From contig NZ_JBITTU010000004.1 in the NCBI RefSeq assembly GCF_044542075.1, positions 310,001 to 374,000 on the forward strand: a stretch of 64,000 nt of DNA, read 5' to 3'. Shown one piece after another: positions 15,827 to 24,837 of the stretch. This DNA is from Leeuwenhoekiella sp044542075 (GTDB lineage Bacteria; Bacteroidota; Bacteroidia; Flavobacteriales; Flavobacteriaceae). The number at the start of each line of letters is the position of its first letter. The first letter of the stretch is position 1. The notes beneath the pieces were generated by a model. That model saw only the letters and a list, made by a program, of their open reading frames with translations. It was not told the origin of the DNA and did not search any database. The position numbers were made by a program, and so were the translations under genes.

Positions 15827-18523
15827 ATGACGTATAAAAAAATACTACTCTCTGTTCTGCTAATTACAATTACAACCTTACATAATGTTCAGGCTCAGAA
15901 CTATTGGGATAAGATCAAAGAAAAAGAATCTACTCTAGGTTTAGAAAATGGTTTTGAAAATTATGAGACCGCACATTTTATTTTAAAACTGGTAAAGTCA
16001 TCTCAAACTGTAGCTTCCTTATCTCCAAAATCAAATCCCGATTTTGACTTTACGCCCGGTGAGCGTTTAGAATTGCGCTCTAAGGATGGTTTGTATCAAC
16101 TAGGTGATATTAATTTTAGATTACGCAATTCAGATTCTGTTAAGTGGCGCTCGTATTCTACAGCTGCAAAACGTAAGGTAGTGACACCTGTTAATAAAGA
16201 AGGTACATTATCAGCAGCCAATCTTTCTCCAACGCTGGCAGACGATTTACCACTTGATGTAATACGCTATTACGCTCTTGATAATGAAGATTTGATTTTG
16301 GGTTTTGAGTTTAAAAACACCACAAATTCTAATTATGAGCTAGGTGCTTTAGGTGTGCCTATGATATTTAATAATATTCTCGAAGGGCATTCTCTTGAAG
16401 AAGCTCACGCAAGAAACGTATTTTTTGATCCGTACATAGGGGAAGACGCGGGCTATCTTGAGGTTAAAAAGCTAGATGGGAATGATGAGGTGCTCTTAGT
16501 ATTACCCGAAGAAAATATGCCTTTTGAAGCGTACAGACCTTTACTAGATGATGCGACACCGCGTAGTATTGTTTTTGAAGGCTTTCACGAGTGGATGTCG
16601 TTAAGCAAGGCATATGCAGATAAAGAATGGCTTGGTGTTTCACAATGGAATTCCCCTACTTCCGTTGTGATTAAACCGGGCGAGACTAAAACTTTTTCCT
16701 TAAAGTTTACACTTTCACCTTCAGTTAAAGAGGTTCAGCAAACGCTTATAGAAAATGAAATGCCGGTTGCGGTAGGAATCCCGGGATATGTGATTCCACA
16801 GAATGTAAATGCAAAACTATTTTTAAATTATACTGCCGCGGTAACTGCTTTAGATGTTGCCCCTAAAGGATCACTTTCCATAGAAAAGAAGGAATCCACA
16901 GCTAACGGTTATGCCACGTATGCCGTTAAAGGAGAACAGTGGGGAAGGAGCAGACTTACCATTACTTATGCAGATGGTAAACAGCAAACCGTAAATTATA
17001 AGGTTATAAAAGCGGAAGATGAGCTGGTAACTGATTTTGGTAATTTTTTATTTGATAAACAGTGGTACACGAATAAAGAAGACCTGTTCAACAGGGCTCC
17101 TTCTCTAATTTCTTACGATTATGAAACAAAGCGACAGGTTACTGAAGATTCTCGTGCGTGGATTTCCGGATTGAGTGATGAAGGTGGAGCCGGTAGTTGG
17201 CTGGGAGGGATTATGAAGCAGCTCATAAAACCAGATCAGCAACAGATAGCAAAGCTTGAGGATTTTATAAATCAAACCATCTGGGGCAGATTGCAATATG
17301 ACACAGGCGAAAACAAATATGGTGTGCGCAAAAGCTTATATTACTATGAACCCGAGCAAATGCCAGCAGGAACGTATAGTGATACCATTAATTACAAAAC
17401 CTGGGCAGCTTGGAGTAAAGAAGGTGCAGATGATCCAGGGAGATCCTACAACTATCCGCATGTGGTGGCTGCCTACTGGACGATGTACCGCCTGGCGCGA
17501 TACCACGACGGTTTAGTAACTCAGCAAAGTTGGCAATGGTATTTAGACCAGGCATATGAGACTATTTTAGCAATGAATCGTCTCGCACCGTATTATGCAC
17601 AATTTGGACAAATGGAGGGCTCTGTTTTTGTTAAAGTCTTAGACGATTTAAAACGCGAGAAACTTACTGAAAAAGCAAATATGCTTGAGTTAGAAATGAA
17701 AAAAAGAGCAGATCATTGGGAATCTCTTTCGTACCCTTTTGGTAGTGAAATGCCGTGGGATTCTACCGGTCAGGAAGAGGTTTATATGTGGTCAGATTAT
17801 TTTGGATATGATGCTAAAGCAGCAGTTACTTTGAACGCTATTTTAGCATATATGCCCACGATGCCACACTGGGCATATAATGGTAATGCCCGCAGGTATT
17901 GGGATTTTCTGTATGGTGGAAAACTAACACGTGTAGAGCGTCAGATTCATCACTACGGGTCGGGTATGAATGCTATACCTGTATTAGATGCCTACCGCAA
18001 AAGTCCTGAAGATTTACACTTGCTTAAGGTAGGTTATGGTGGCTTGCTGGGTTCTGTCTCTAATATTACAGAAGATGGTTTTGGACCGGCAGCTTTTCAC
18101 AGTTATCCCTCAACGTTAGAAATTGATTATTTATCTGGTGATTACGGTTCAAACTTTTTTGGATATGCCATAAACACTTCATCCTATTTAGTTAAAGACC
18201 CGGATTTTGGGTGGTTAGCCTTCGGCGGAAACATTACCGAAACGACTGATACCACTCGTCTAGAATTAACTACTGCGGCTAAAAATGCGGTGTTTATTCA
18301 GCCTTTAAGTTTGTGGATAACGCTTGATGCAGGGCAAGTAGAAGCGGTGACTTATTTTAAGAAAACACAGACTGTAAAATTGCAATTAGCAGCAAAAGAT
18401 AAATTTACACCTAAAGCTTATATACATCTTCCCGAAGGATTTACCCTAAACTATCCTAAAGAACGGGAGGCTTATGTTATACCATTAGAAAATAAACCAA
18501 TGTCTATTTTCATCAAAAAATAG
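15827..18523 (+). CDS. secreted DUF5695-like protein, probable carbohydrate-active enzyme
   Basis: An 898-residue secreted protein with a Sec signal (to about residue 23, HNVQAQ). By overall sequence I place it in the DUF5695 family of Bacteroidota, from memory of the family and not from a search. The N-terminal half looks like beta-sandwich (FTPGERLELRSKDGLYQLGD; LRNSDSVKWRSYS). The middle and C-terminal half have the Trp/Tyr-rich helical look of an alpha/alpha-barrel (YPHVVAAYWTMYRLARYHDG, SYPFGSEMPWDSTGQEEVY, YFGYDAKAAVTLNAI). It would act on a polysaccharide in the periplasm or outside the cell. Its neighbours (AraC regulator, SusC/SusD) support this, but no catalytic residue can be named. 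Confidence 0.72.
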   Translation: MTYKKILLSVLLITITTLHNVQAQNYWDKIKEKESTLGLENGFENYETAHFILKLVKSSQTVASLSPKSNPDFDFTPGERLELRSKDGLYQLGDINFRLRNSDSVKWRSYSTAAKRKVVTPVNKEGTLSAANLSPTLADDLPLDVIRYYALDNEDLILGFEFKNTTNSNYELGALGVPMIFNNILEGHSLEEAHARNVFFDPYIGEDAGYLEVKKLDGNDEVLLVLPEENMPFEAYRPLLDDATPRSIVFEGFHEWMSLSKAYADKEWLGVSQWNSPTSVVIKPGETKTFSLKFTLSPSVKEVQQTLIENEMPVAVGIPGYVIPQNVNAKLFLNYTAAVTALDVAPKGSLSIEKKESTANGYATYAVKGEQWGRSRLTITYADGKQQTVNYKVIKAEDELVTDFGNFLFDKQWYTNKEDLFNRAPSLISYDYETKRQVTEDSRAWISGLSDEGGAGSWLGGIMKQLIKPDQQQIAKLEDFINQTIWGRLQYDTGENKYGVRKSLYYYEPEQMPAGTYSDTINYKTWAAWSKEGADDPGRSYNYPHVVAAYWTMYRLARYHDGLVTQQSWQWYLDQAYETILAMNRLAPYYAQFGQMEGSVFVKVLDDLKREKLTEKANMLELEMKKRADHWESLSYPFGSEMPWDSTGQEEVYMWSDYFGYDAKAAVTLNAILAYMPTMPHWAYNGNARRYWDFLYGGKLTRVERQIHHYGSGMNAIPVLDAYRKSPEDLHLLKVGYGGLLGSVSNITEDGFGPAAFHSYPSTLEIDYLSGDYGSNFFGYAINTSSYLVKDPDFGWLAFGGNITETTDTTRLELTTAAKNAVFIQPLSLWITLDAGQVEAVTYFKKTQTVKLQLAAKDKFTPKAYIHLPEGFTLNYPKEREAYVIPLENKPMSIFIKK

Positions 18524-18548
18524 GAATCAGGTGGAGTAAAGAAGACTA

Positions 18549-19163
18549 TTAATTTCTATGACTTATCGGACTCAAAACACCAGCTTTAATTTCGGTTTTT
18601 AAATCGTTATTCTCTGGTGGTATGGGACAGGAATAGTTGGGACTGTAGGCACAAAACGGATTGTAGGCTTTATTAAAATCGATGATGATGGTATCTCCCT
18701 CAGGAATTCTCAAATCGATATATCTGCCGGCACCATAGGTTTCTAAACCGCTGGTATAATCGGTGATGGGCAAGAAGAGATAATCTTTATATTCAGGAAT
18801 TTCGCGTAAAGACTGTGATTGATAAACTGTTAATTGGTAAGGTTTTCCAAATAATTCAAATTTTGCAAGCGCATAGGTGTCGTATTTTTTTACCACGCCA
18901 GAAGAGGTTTGAAAATCTATAGTTATAGGATTTGCAATACGCTCAAATGAGGCCTTTACACGGTAGTTTTCATCAATAGGATAAAAAGTGTGCGTGGTGA
19001 ATTGCTCAATTTCTTCTAAGGTAAGTGGCGATTCTTCGGGGTTTTTATATTCAGCATTTAAATCGCTTTGAAAGGTCAAAATTTCTTTTTCATAATCGGT
19101 TTGTGCGTTTAGATTTCCGCAGTAAATAATTAAGAGTGAAGTATAAAGTGCTGTTTTAATCAT
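18549..19163 (-). CDS. DUF1684 family secreted protein
   Basis: I chose the ATG at 19163 because it gives a normal signal peptide (MIKTALYTSLLIIYCGNLNAQ) and avoids overlap with the AraC gene; longer starts at 19184 or 19283 would run into it. The 204-residue product has the DUF1684 motifs: YPIDENYRVKASF, KFELFGKPYQLTVYQS, FLPITDYTSGLETYGAGRYI and the Cys-containing end NPFCAYSPNYSCPIPP. The biochemical role of DUF1684 is unknown. The start lies 11 bases after the AraC stop, so the two genes are probably one transcript. Confidence 0.82.
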   Translation of the reverse strand: MIKTALYTSLLIIYCGNLNAQTDYEKEILTFQSDLNAEYKNPEESPLTLEEIEQFTTHTFYPIDENYRVKASFERIANPITIDFQTSSGVVKKYDTYALAKFELFGKPYQLTVYQSQSLREIPEYKDYLFLPITDYTSGLETYGAGRYIDLRIPEGDTIIIDFNKAYNPFCAYSPNYSCPIPPENNDLKTEIKAGVLSPISHRN

Positions 19164-19173
19164 TGTAAATGTT

Positions 19174-20055
19174 TTAATGCGCATATAGGTTTTTAAACGA
19201 TAAGGGGGTTTGATTAGTTTTCGCTTTAAAAATACGCGAGAAATAGGCATAATCTTCAAAGCCCAGAATTTCAGAGATTTCATTTAGTGAATTTGAAGTA
19301 TGCACCATAAGACGCTTTGCTTCTAGTAAGGTACGTTCACTTATTAAATCTGTTGTGGTTTTGTCAAGAATAGTTTTGATAATGCGATTGAGATGTTTTG
19401 TGGTGATATTGAGTTTCTCAGCATAAAATGAAGCCGACTTTTCTTGTCTAAAGTGAATGTCTAATAATTTTTCAAACTCTTTCAATATTTGCACATAATG
19501 AGCAGAAACTGTAGTGTTTTCTTCAGGTTCTTTAGCAATATAAAGCTGTGCCAAATCTATATAGGTAAGATTTATAAGGCTTAGTATTTTTTCAGTTTTG
19601 AAAATAGCTGTTTCTTGATATGCTGTATAAATTTCTTTTAAGCGATTAACCATTTGCAGAAGTTGGTTATGACTAAGAGTGATGGTGGGTGTATTATTTA
19701 TAGAATAATAAAACGGGAAATGCTCAAGACGCTGCTGCGGAAAGGCCATCTCAAAGACGGCTAGAGTATGAAAAAAAATATAGCCTTGTGGTTGCGATGT
19801 AAATTTCCAGAAATGTGTTTGCCCGGGATTTAGAAAAAACACAGAACCCGGTTCAATGGCATATTTCGTAAAATCAATTTCGTGCGTACCCGTACCTTCG
19901 GTAAAAATTACGCACAAGTAAAAATTATGCGTATGTGGTTTGTGTACCAGTTTTTCATTGACTCGTATATGCTTTGCAAAATCGTTAGCATATAATTCTG
20001 AAGCATTAAAATTGTGGTCAAATGCTTCAATTTGTAAAACCGGAATTCGTTTCAT
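19174..20055 (-). CDS. AraC family transcriptional regulator
   Basis: A 293-residue regulator. The N-terminal cupin-like domain (KPHTHNFYLCVIFTEGTGTH, IEPGSVFFLNPGQTHFWKF) is followed by a helical linker and a C-terminal pair of HTH motifs (FYAEKLNITTKHLNRIIK; LNEISEILGFEDYAYFSRIF). The downstream DUF1684 gene is 11 bases away, so both may be controlled together. No SusC/SusD locus adjoins it. Confidence 0.9.
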   Translation of the reverse strand: MKRIPVLQIEAFDHNFNASELYANDFAKHIRVNEKLVHKPHTHNFYLCVIFTEGTGTHEIDFTKYAIEPGSVFFLNPGQTHFWKFTSQPQGYIFFHTLAVFEMAFPQQRLEHFPFYYSINNTPTITLSHNQLLQMVNRLKEIYTAYQETAIFKTEKILSLINLTYIDLAQLYIAKEPEENTTVSAHYVQILKEFEKLLDIHFRQEKSASFYAEKLNITTKHLNRIIKTILDKTTTDLISERTLLEAKRLMVHTSNSLNEISEILGFEDYAYFSRIFKAKTNQTPLSFKNLYAH

Positions 20056-20157
20056 ACAACTAGTTATGTCCTAAAAGTACAAAAAAGGAGGACATCGGTA
20101 TAAGTCCTGATGTGGTTTGTAAGTCTAATTTTGCTTTACAAATTAACCACTTCTGTT

Positions 20158-20505
20158 ATGAGTTTACTAGATATCCTTAAGTTTAAATGTCCTAATTGTA
20201 AAGAGGGAGCTACTTTTGAATCTAACCAACAGTTGTTTGCTTTGCATATTCCAAAAATGCATACGCGTTGCAAAACTTGTAATCGCAAATTTGAAATAGA
20301 ATCAGGCTTTTTTATAGGTGCGATGTATGTAAGTTATGGGTTAACAGTAGCAGAATTTCTGGCTGTTTTTATTCTTTCTTATTTTGTATTTCAGACTTCA
20401 TTAATAACCGCTTTTCTAATTGTTGTGGGTGTAATTTTACTTACCAGTACGCTAAATTTTAAACTCGCACGCACGCTATGGATTTATATGTTCTATTCTA
20501 AGTAG
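20158..20505 (+). CDS. DUF983 family zinc-ribbon membrane protein
   Basis: I chose the ATG at 20158 (MSLLDILKFKCPNCKEGA), since the 16 residues before it are not part of the family. The 115-residue product has a four-Cys zinc ribbon (CPNC at about 11-14 and CKTC at about 38-41) and two membrane helices (about 56-75 and 77-95), the DUF983 layout. Function is not established; the ribbon faces the cytoplasm by the positive-inside rule. It stands alone between the AraC gene and the tricorn protease, with a terminator after it. Confidence 0.82.
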   Translation: MSLLDILKFKCPNCKEGATFESNQQLFALHIPKMHTRCKTCNRKFEIESGFFIGAMYVSYGLTVAEFLAVFILSYFVFQTSLITAFLIVVGVILLTSTLNFKLARTLWIYMFYSK

Positions 20506-20532
20506 TGACTTTACCGTATAGTTGAAGCAGAA

Positions 20533-20565
20533 AAAAAAAATCCTGATCGTTAGATCAGGATTTTA
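20533..20565. terminator. bidirectional terminator
   Basis: TCCTGATC and GATCAGGA arms with a 4-base loop are preceded by a 10-base A-run and followed by TTTT. It separates the convergent DUF983 and tricorn-type protease genes. Confidence 0.83.
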
Positions 20566-20585
20566 AAGCTAAACGTGAGTATAAT

Positions 20586-23500
20586 TTAGTTTTTCGTTTT
20601 TATAGGATAGGGTGGAGTAGTCAAACCTTGTGGTGGATTCTCTTTCAGCTGCTTTAAAATAATCTCAATGGCTTTTTCAAGTTGAGGATCTTTCCCGGCA
20701 ATCACTTCTTTTGGCGTTTGTTCTACTTCTACGTCTGGTGGTGTACCTACATTTTCAATACCAAAACCTTCTTCATTATAAAAAGCTACGTTAGGAGCTG
20801 TTACAATACCACCATCTATAAATTCAGGATAGCCCAATACCCCTACAAGACCACCCCAGGTGCGTTTACCTACTAAGGTTCCCAGATTATTTCTACGGAA
20901 TAAATAAGGCAAATAATCTCCACCAGAACCCGCAGTTTCATCAATAAGCATCACTTTAGGACCTTGTATAGAAGCGCTTGGTGCTTTCATATCACTACCG
21001 TATCTAAAGTTCCAGTAGCTCTGCATGGGTTTGTTAAGTAAGTCAATTACATAATCTGCTAATTGCCCGCCACCATTAAAACGCTCATCAATAATAATCG
21101 CTTTTTTATCTGCTTGTGGATAGAAATACCGCTTAAAATACTCGTGACCTCCGGTAGCTGTATTGGGTACATACACATAGGCAACCTGGCCATTTGTCGC
21201 CTCATTTACTTTCTTAATATTGCCTTCTACCCAGTCGCGGTTACGCAGGCTCATTTCAGAATCTATTGCGGTAACCTGCTCCTCGTGTGCGTTACTTCCG
21301 TTGGAATTTACTGATAAGGTAAGTGTTACAATTTGCCCGGCTTTATTTTCAAAAAAGCTATAGAAATTATCTGAAGAAGTAACTTCTTGACCATCTACTT
21401 TAATTACATACTCGCCAGTTTTAGCAGAAACCCCGGGTTCGGTAAGAGGAGCGCGCAAATCTGGATTCCAGTTGAGGCCGCCATATATTTTTGAAATTTG
21501 ATATCTTCCGTTTTTCACAACATAATCTGCTCCCAGAAGGCCACCGCTAATTTCTTCTTTTTCAATACGGTTATCGCCGCGGTAATCAAAACGGTGATGT
21601 CCTACCGAAAGCTCTGCGAACATCCAGCCCATTATGCGATACAAATCGCTTTTTGTAGTGACATCTGGTAAAAAGATTTCGTATTGTTTTTTCATCGCTT
21701 CCCAGTCAACACCATGCATAGCAGGATCGTAAAAATAATCGCGGTTTACACGCCAGGCCTCGTTAAAGATATTTGCCCATTCTTGTTTAGGATTTATTTT
21801 AATCTGTATGGCTTCTAAATCTAGCGGTGGGTTATCAGCTTTTTTACCAGTCTCTGAAACAAACCAGCTACCGCCATTATAATACATCATTTTTTTACCG
21901 CCTGAGCTAATCTCATAGGAGTTGGTTTCTACGATCTCTTCATCCTCCTGTTCTGCTAAATCGTATTTGTGTAGCATTACGGCGTCATCGTGAGCGGGAT
22001 AAGACAGGTAAAATAAAACACCTTCTTCTGGTACCGAAAGTGAGCCGTAATAACCACTGCCCAGAGGAACGGCAACCATTCTGTTTAAAATACCATCCCA
22101 GTCAATTTTTAAGGTAGGAACAGCCTTTTCTTTTTTATTAGCTTCGAAAGCTTTTTCTTCTTTTTCGGCTTCTGCTTTAGCAATCACTTCAACATCATTT
22201 TCTTTTGCAAAAGGTGATTTTACATCATTCTGAAGTGTTATTAAATACAAAGAGTTTGAAGCTTCCATATCCTGATTAGACTGGTCAAACCAGTTCACTA
22301 CCGGCCCAGCATCTGTAGAGGCGGTTAGGTATAAATACTTTCCGCTAGGGTCAAATGTAGGATTTGCAACATTTGAAAGTCCGTCTGAAATAGGATACGA
22401 TTTATTTTCGCTTTGCGAAAAAAGATAGGCCTGTTCAAAATTAGTGTTGGTAATTAAGGTGTAGGCTAGCCAATTAGAATCTGCAGACCAACTCCCAAAC
22501 AAATCCCGGTAAACTCCCGGCTGATACAATATATCCTGAGCTATTTTTTGTGTTTTTCCGGTAGCGACCGTGGTGATGTATAAATTTCTACCATTATCTA
22601 CAAATGCTACTTTTCTACTATCTGGAGACCAGTGGATATACGCATAAAAACCAGAGCCATCTAGCTGAATACTTTTTGCGGCTGCGGTACTATTTTGATC
22701 TTTAACGTGTAAAGCATACTCACCGCTAGCATCAGAAAAGTAAGCGATAGACTTGCCATCTGGTGACCACTTGGGGTAGTTTTCGTGTACTCCGGGAGTT
22801 TGTGTAAGATTTGCAACGTCTCCTTTTTCTGCTGGGACAGTTACAATCTCTCCTCTAAAATCTACTACAACTCGTGCACCTGATGGAGAAATACCACCGC
22901 TACGCACATAATCACTGCCACTAACAAAACGCTCACGAAGCTCTAGCAAATCTGTTGCGATGCCTATAGTGAGTTTATTTAAAGATTTTGTAGTTGTGTT
23001 ATAACTGTGTAAATATCCTGCCTGCTCGAGAATAAGAGTTCCTGCCTTATTTACATCGAGATCTTGTAAACCAAATTTTTTAAAGTCTGTATGGCGATTT
23101 ACTTGTTGTGAGGCCAGATCGTAGCTGTAAAGATTAAATTCGCCGTCGCGGTCACTTCTAAAATAAACCGAATTTCCTGAAAATACCGGTTGCGCATCGT
23201 TACTGCCTTCTGTAGGTTTAGGGATTTCAACAACCTCTTTAGTAGCTGTGTCAAAAATATAAATACGTGATTGGGTACCGCCGCGATAATGTTTCCACTG
23301 GTTAAAACGATCTGGAATGGGCGTGTAGGCAATGTATTTGCCATCATCTGAATAACTGGCCCAGTAGGCATTGGGGATTTCTAGTTGTGTCGTATGCCCT
23401 CCTTCCACAGGAACAGTAAATAGTTGTGCATATCGATTTGTAAATAAAGACCGTTGCGAGGCAAAAAGCAAGTGTTTACCATCTGGCGTAAAATCGCGTA

Positions 23501-23846
23501 CCCAGTCTGAATACGGATGGTATGTAAGTCGTTCAGGCACTCCACCGGTAGTCGCTACTGTAAAAACATCTGTATTGCCATCGTATTCTGCACTAAAAGC
23601 AATTGTATTACCATCTGGAGAAAAAACCGGATTAGACTCTATACCTTCATCAATAGTTAATCTTCGAGGCTCAGAGCCATCTATATTAGCTACCCATAAA
23701 TCTTCAGCATAAATGAAAGCGATATGATTTATACTTATAGCAGGCTCGTGCATAAGCCGCGTATCTATGGTGTTAACCTCCTGTGCAAATCCCGCAATAC
23801 CTAAGGAAATTGCCAGGATACTTAAAATTTGACTTTTAAAATTCAT
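20586..23846 (-). CDS. tricorn-type S41 peptidase
   Basis: A 1086-residue secreted peptidase. Signal peptide to about residue 21 (GIAGFAQ). Residues about 30-340 form a TolB/WD-like propeller (ISFNPVFSPDGNTIAFSAE-type blades: VFSPDGNTIAFSAEYDG, WSPDGKSIAYFSDASG). A second propeller covers about 340-560. The catalytic C1 domain (from about 690), a PDZ domain (about 780-860) and the S41 core follow. The nucleophile is Ser974 in ETAGSGGDYLPY; DERFNGGGQLADYV precedes it. Tricorn proteases degrade peptides, in Bacteroidota probably in the periplasm. The 8-residue end TPPYPIKT is proline-rich. A single gene, terminated on its 3' side. Confidence 0.92.
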   Translation of the reverse strand: MNFKSQILSILAISLGIAGFAQEVNTIDTRLMHEPAISINHIAFIYAEDLWVANIDGSEPRRLTIDEGIESNPVFSPDGNTIAFSAEYDGNTDVFTVATTGGVPERLTYHPYSDWVRDFTPDGKHLLFASQRSLFTNRYAQLFTVPVEGGHTTQLEIPNAYWASYSDDGKYIAYTPIPDRFNQWKHYRGGTQSRIYIFDTATKEVVEIPKPTEGSNDAQPVFSGNSVYFRSDRDGEFNLYSYDLASQQVNRHTDFKKFGLQDLDVNKAGTLILEQAGYLHSYNTTTKSLNKLTIGIATDLLELRERFVSGSDYVRSGGISPSGARVVVDFRGEIVTVPAEKGDVANLTQTPGVHENYPKWSPDGKSIAYFSDASGEYALHVKDQNSTAAAKSIQLDGSGFYAYIHWSPDSRKVAFVDNGRNLYITTVATGKTQKIAQDILYQPGVYRDLFGSWSADSNWLAYTLITNTNFEQAYLFSQSENKSYPISDGLSNVANPTFDPSGKYLYLTASTDAGPVVNWFDQSNQDMEASNSLYLITLQNDVKSPFAKENDVEVIAKAEAEKEEKAFEANKKEKAVPTLKIDWDGILNRMVAVPLGSGYYGSLSVPEEGVLFYLSYPAHDDAVMLHKYDLAEQEDEEIVETNSYEISSGGKKMMYYNGGSWFVSETGKKADNPPLDLEAIQIKINPKQEWANIFNEAWRVNRDYFYDPAMHGVDWEAMKKQYEIFLPDVTTKSDLYRIMGWMFAELSVGHHRFDYRGDNRIEKEEISGGLLGADYVVKNGRYQISKIYGGLNWNPDLRAPLTEPGVSAKTGEYVIKVDGQEVTSSDNFYSFFENKAGQIVTLTLSVNSNGSNAHEEQVTAIDSEMSLRNRDWVEGNIKKVNEATNGQVAYVYVPNTATGGHEYFKRYFYPQADKKAIIIDERFNGGGQLADYVIDLLNKPMQSYWNFRYGSDMKAPSASIQGPKVMLIDETAGSGGDYLPYLFRRNNLGTLVGKRTWGGLVGVLGYPEFIDGGIVTAPNVAFYNEEGFGIENVGTPPDVEVEQTPKEVIAGKDPQLEKAIEIILKQLKENPPQGLTTPPYPIKTKN

Positions 23847-23967
23847 GTGTTGATTTTGATTGATTTTGAGTTTGTAGTTTAATATCTTAAATGAATGTTT
23901 TAGACTTGCTTAAGTTACTAAAAAACCAAATTCTAATTTGTGAGTCCGCAAGACTGAAGTATAAATT

Positions 23968-24001
23968 AAAAGTCCGTTGAAGATTCTCAACGGACTTTTT
24001 T
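23968..24001 (-). terminator. terminator of the coiled-coil lipoprotein gene
   Basis: A 13-base stem (AAAAGTCCGTTGA with its complement) with a 6-base loop, and T-runs on both sides. It lies 44 bases after the stop of the minus-strand lipoprotein gene. Its outer arms repeat those at 8871-8902. Confidence 0.82.
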
Positions 24002-24044
24002 ATTTTAGATGATTGATTTGTAAAGCGGGAATATGTTCAATAAA

Positions 24045-24527
24045 CTAATGTTCTTCAGTTTTTTTAAGAGATTCTTGTTCTACTTCAATCATTTTTAATT
24101 CAGTTTTGATTTGTGTTAAACGAGCAGCGATATCTGTGTTGTTAGCTTCCATCTCCACTAATTGTGCCTCCATTTGCTCTACTGAAATGCTGTCTGACAT
24201 AAAGTAAGATTTTACGTCTGCGTGGCTTTCAATCAGTTTTTTTAATTTAGAAAGCGAAGTTGCCTGCTCTTTTAATAAAACCTGATGCTTAGCTAAATCT
24301 GCAATTGCAATAGAATCTGTTTCCTCTACATCTTTTAATTTTTGCGCAAGTGTACGGGTATCAGTTTTAAGCGCATCGTGATGAACCGTCATCGCATCGT
24401 GTACCACATCAAGACTATCTGTATGCATAACATACTCTAGATATTGCTCGTGTAAAACTTTACGTGTATCATCGCAACTCACAAAAAGGGTAGCAGCAAA
24501 CGCGCTAAGTATTATAAATTTTCTCAT
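24045..24527 (-). CDS. coiled-coil lipoprotein, unknown function
   Basis: A 160-residue lipoprotein (MRKFIILSAFAATLFVSC, Cys18). The mature part is almost entirely helical with heptad spacing (DSIAIADLAKHQVLLKEQAT; QMEAQLVEMEANNTDIAARL), so it likely forms a long coiled coil in the periplasm. It contains several His residues near the start (HHDAL). I do not recognise a family. It is a single gene with its own terminator, upstream of the tricorn protease on the same strand but separated by it. Confidence 0.72.
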   Translation of the reverse strand: MRKFIILSAFAATLFVSCDDTRKVLHEQYLEYVMHTDSLDVVHDAMTVHHDALKTDTRTLAQKLKDVEETDSIAIADLAKHQVLLKEQATSLSKLKKLIESHADVKSYFMSDSISVEQMEAQLVEMEANNTDIAARLTQIKTELKMIEVEQESLKKTEEH

Positions 24528-24837
24528 AATAAGTCTAATCGTTAATGACGGAATAAATATAAAAAAGAAACTGAACCCAAAGCTTTACTCTGGCTATAAA
24601 TGCTGTTAAATTATAGTTAGAAATTTTAAATGTTGCATCACACTGGTATTTACCTACTTTGCGATTTAAAATTGCTGAAATTGCAAATTAAAGAATAACG
24701 TTGTTAGTCGCTATTACTGCTTCTGATAATACCAAATAGGACTTAATGATCAAATTATAGCTCTTAAGATAATAAGCAAAACTAAAAAATCCGCTGTAGT
24801 TGCCTACAGCGGATTTTTTAGTTGTCAAAACCAGTTC
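24528..24837. other. intergenic region between two minus-strand genes
   Basis: About 310 AT-rich bases. The right part holds the helicase terminator (24784-24819). The rest must hold the promoter of the coiled-coil lipoprotein, but I see no clear TAnnTTTG box and no small gene. Confidence 0.5.
24784..24819 (-). terminator. rho-independent terminator of the DEAD helicase gene
   Basis: A 16-base perfect stem (AAAAAATCCGCTGTAG with its complement) with a TTGC loop; its T-run on the minus strand ends the helicase transcript, 18 bases after the stop. Confidence 0.88.
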
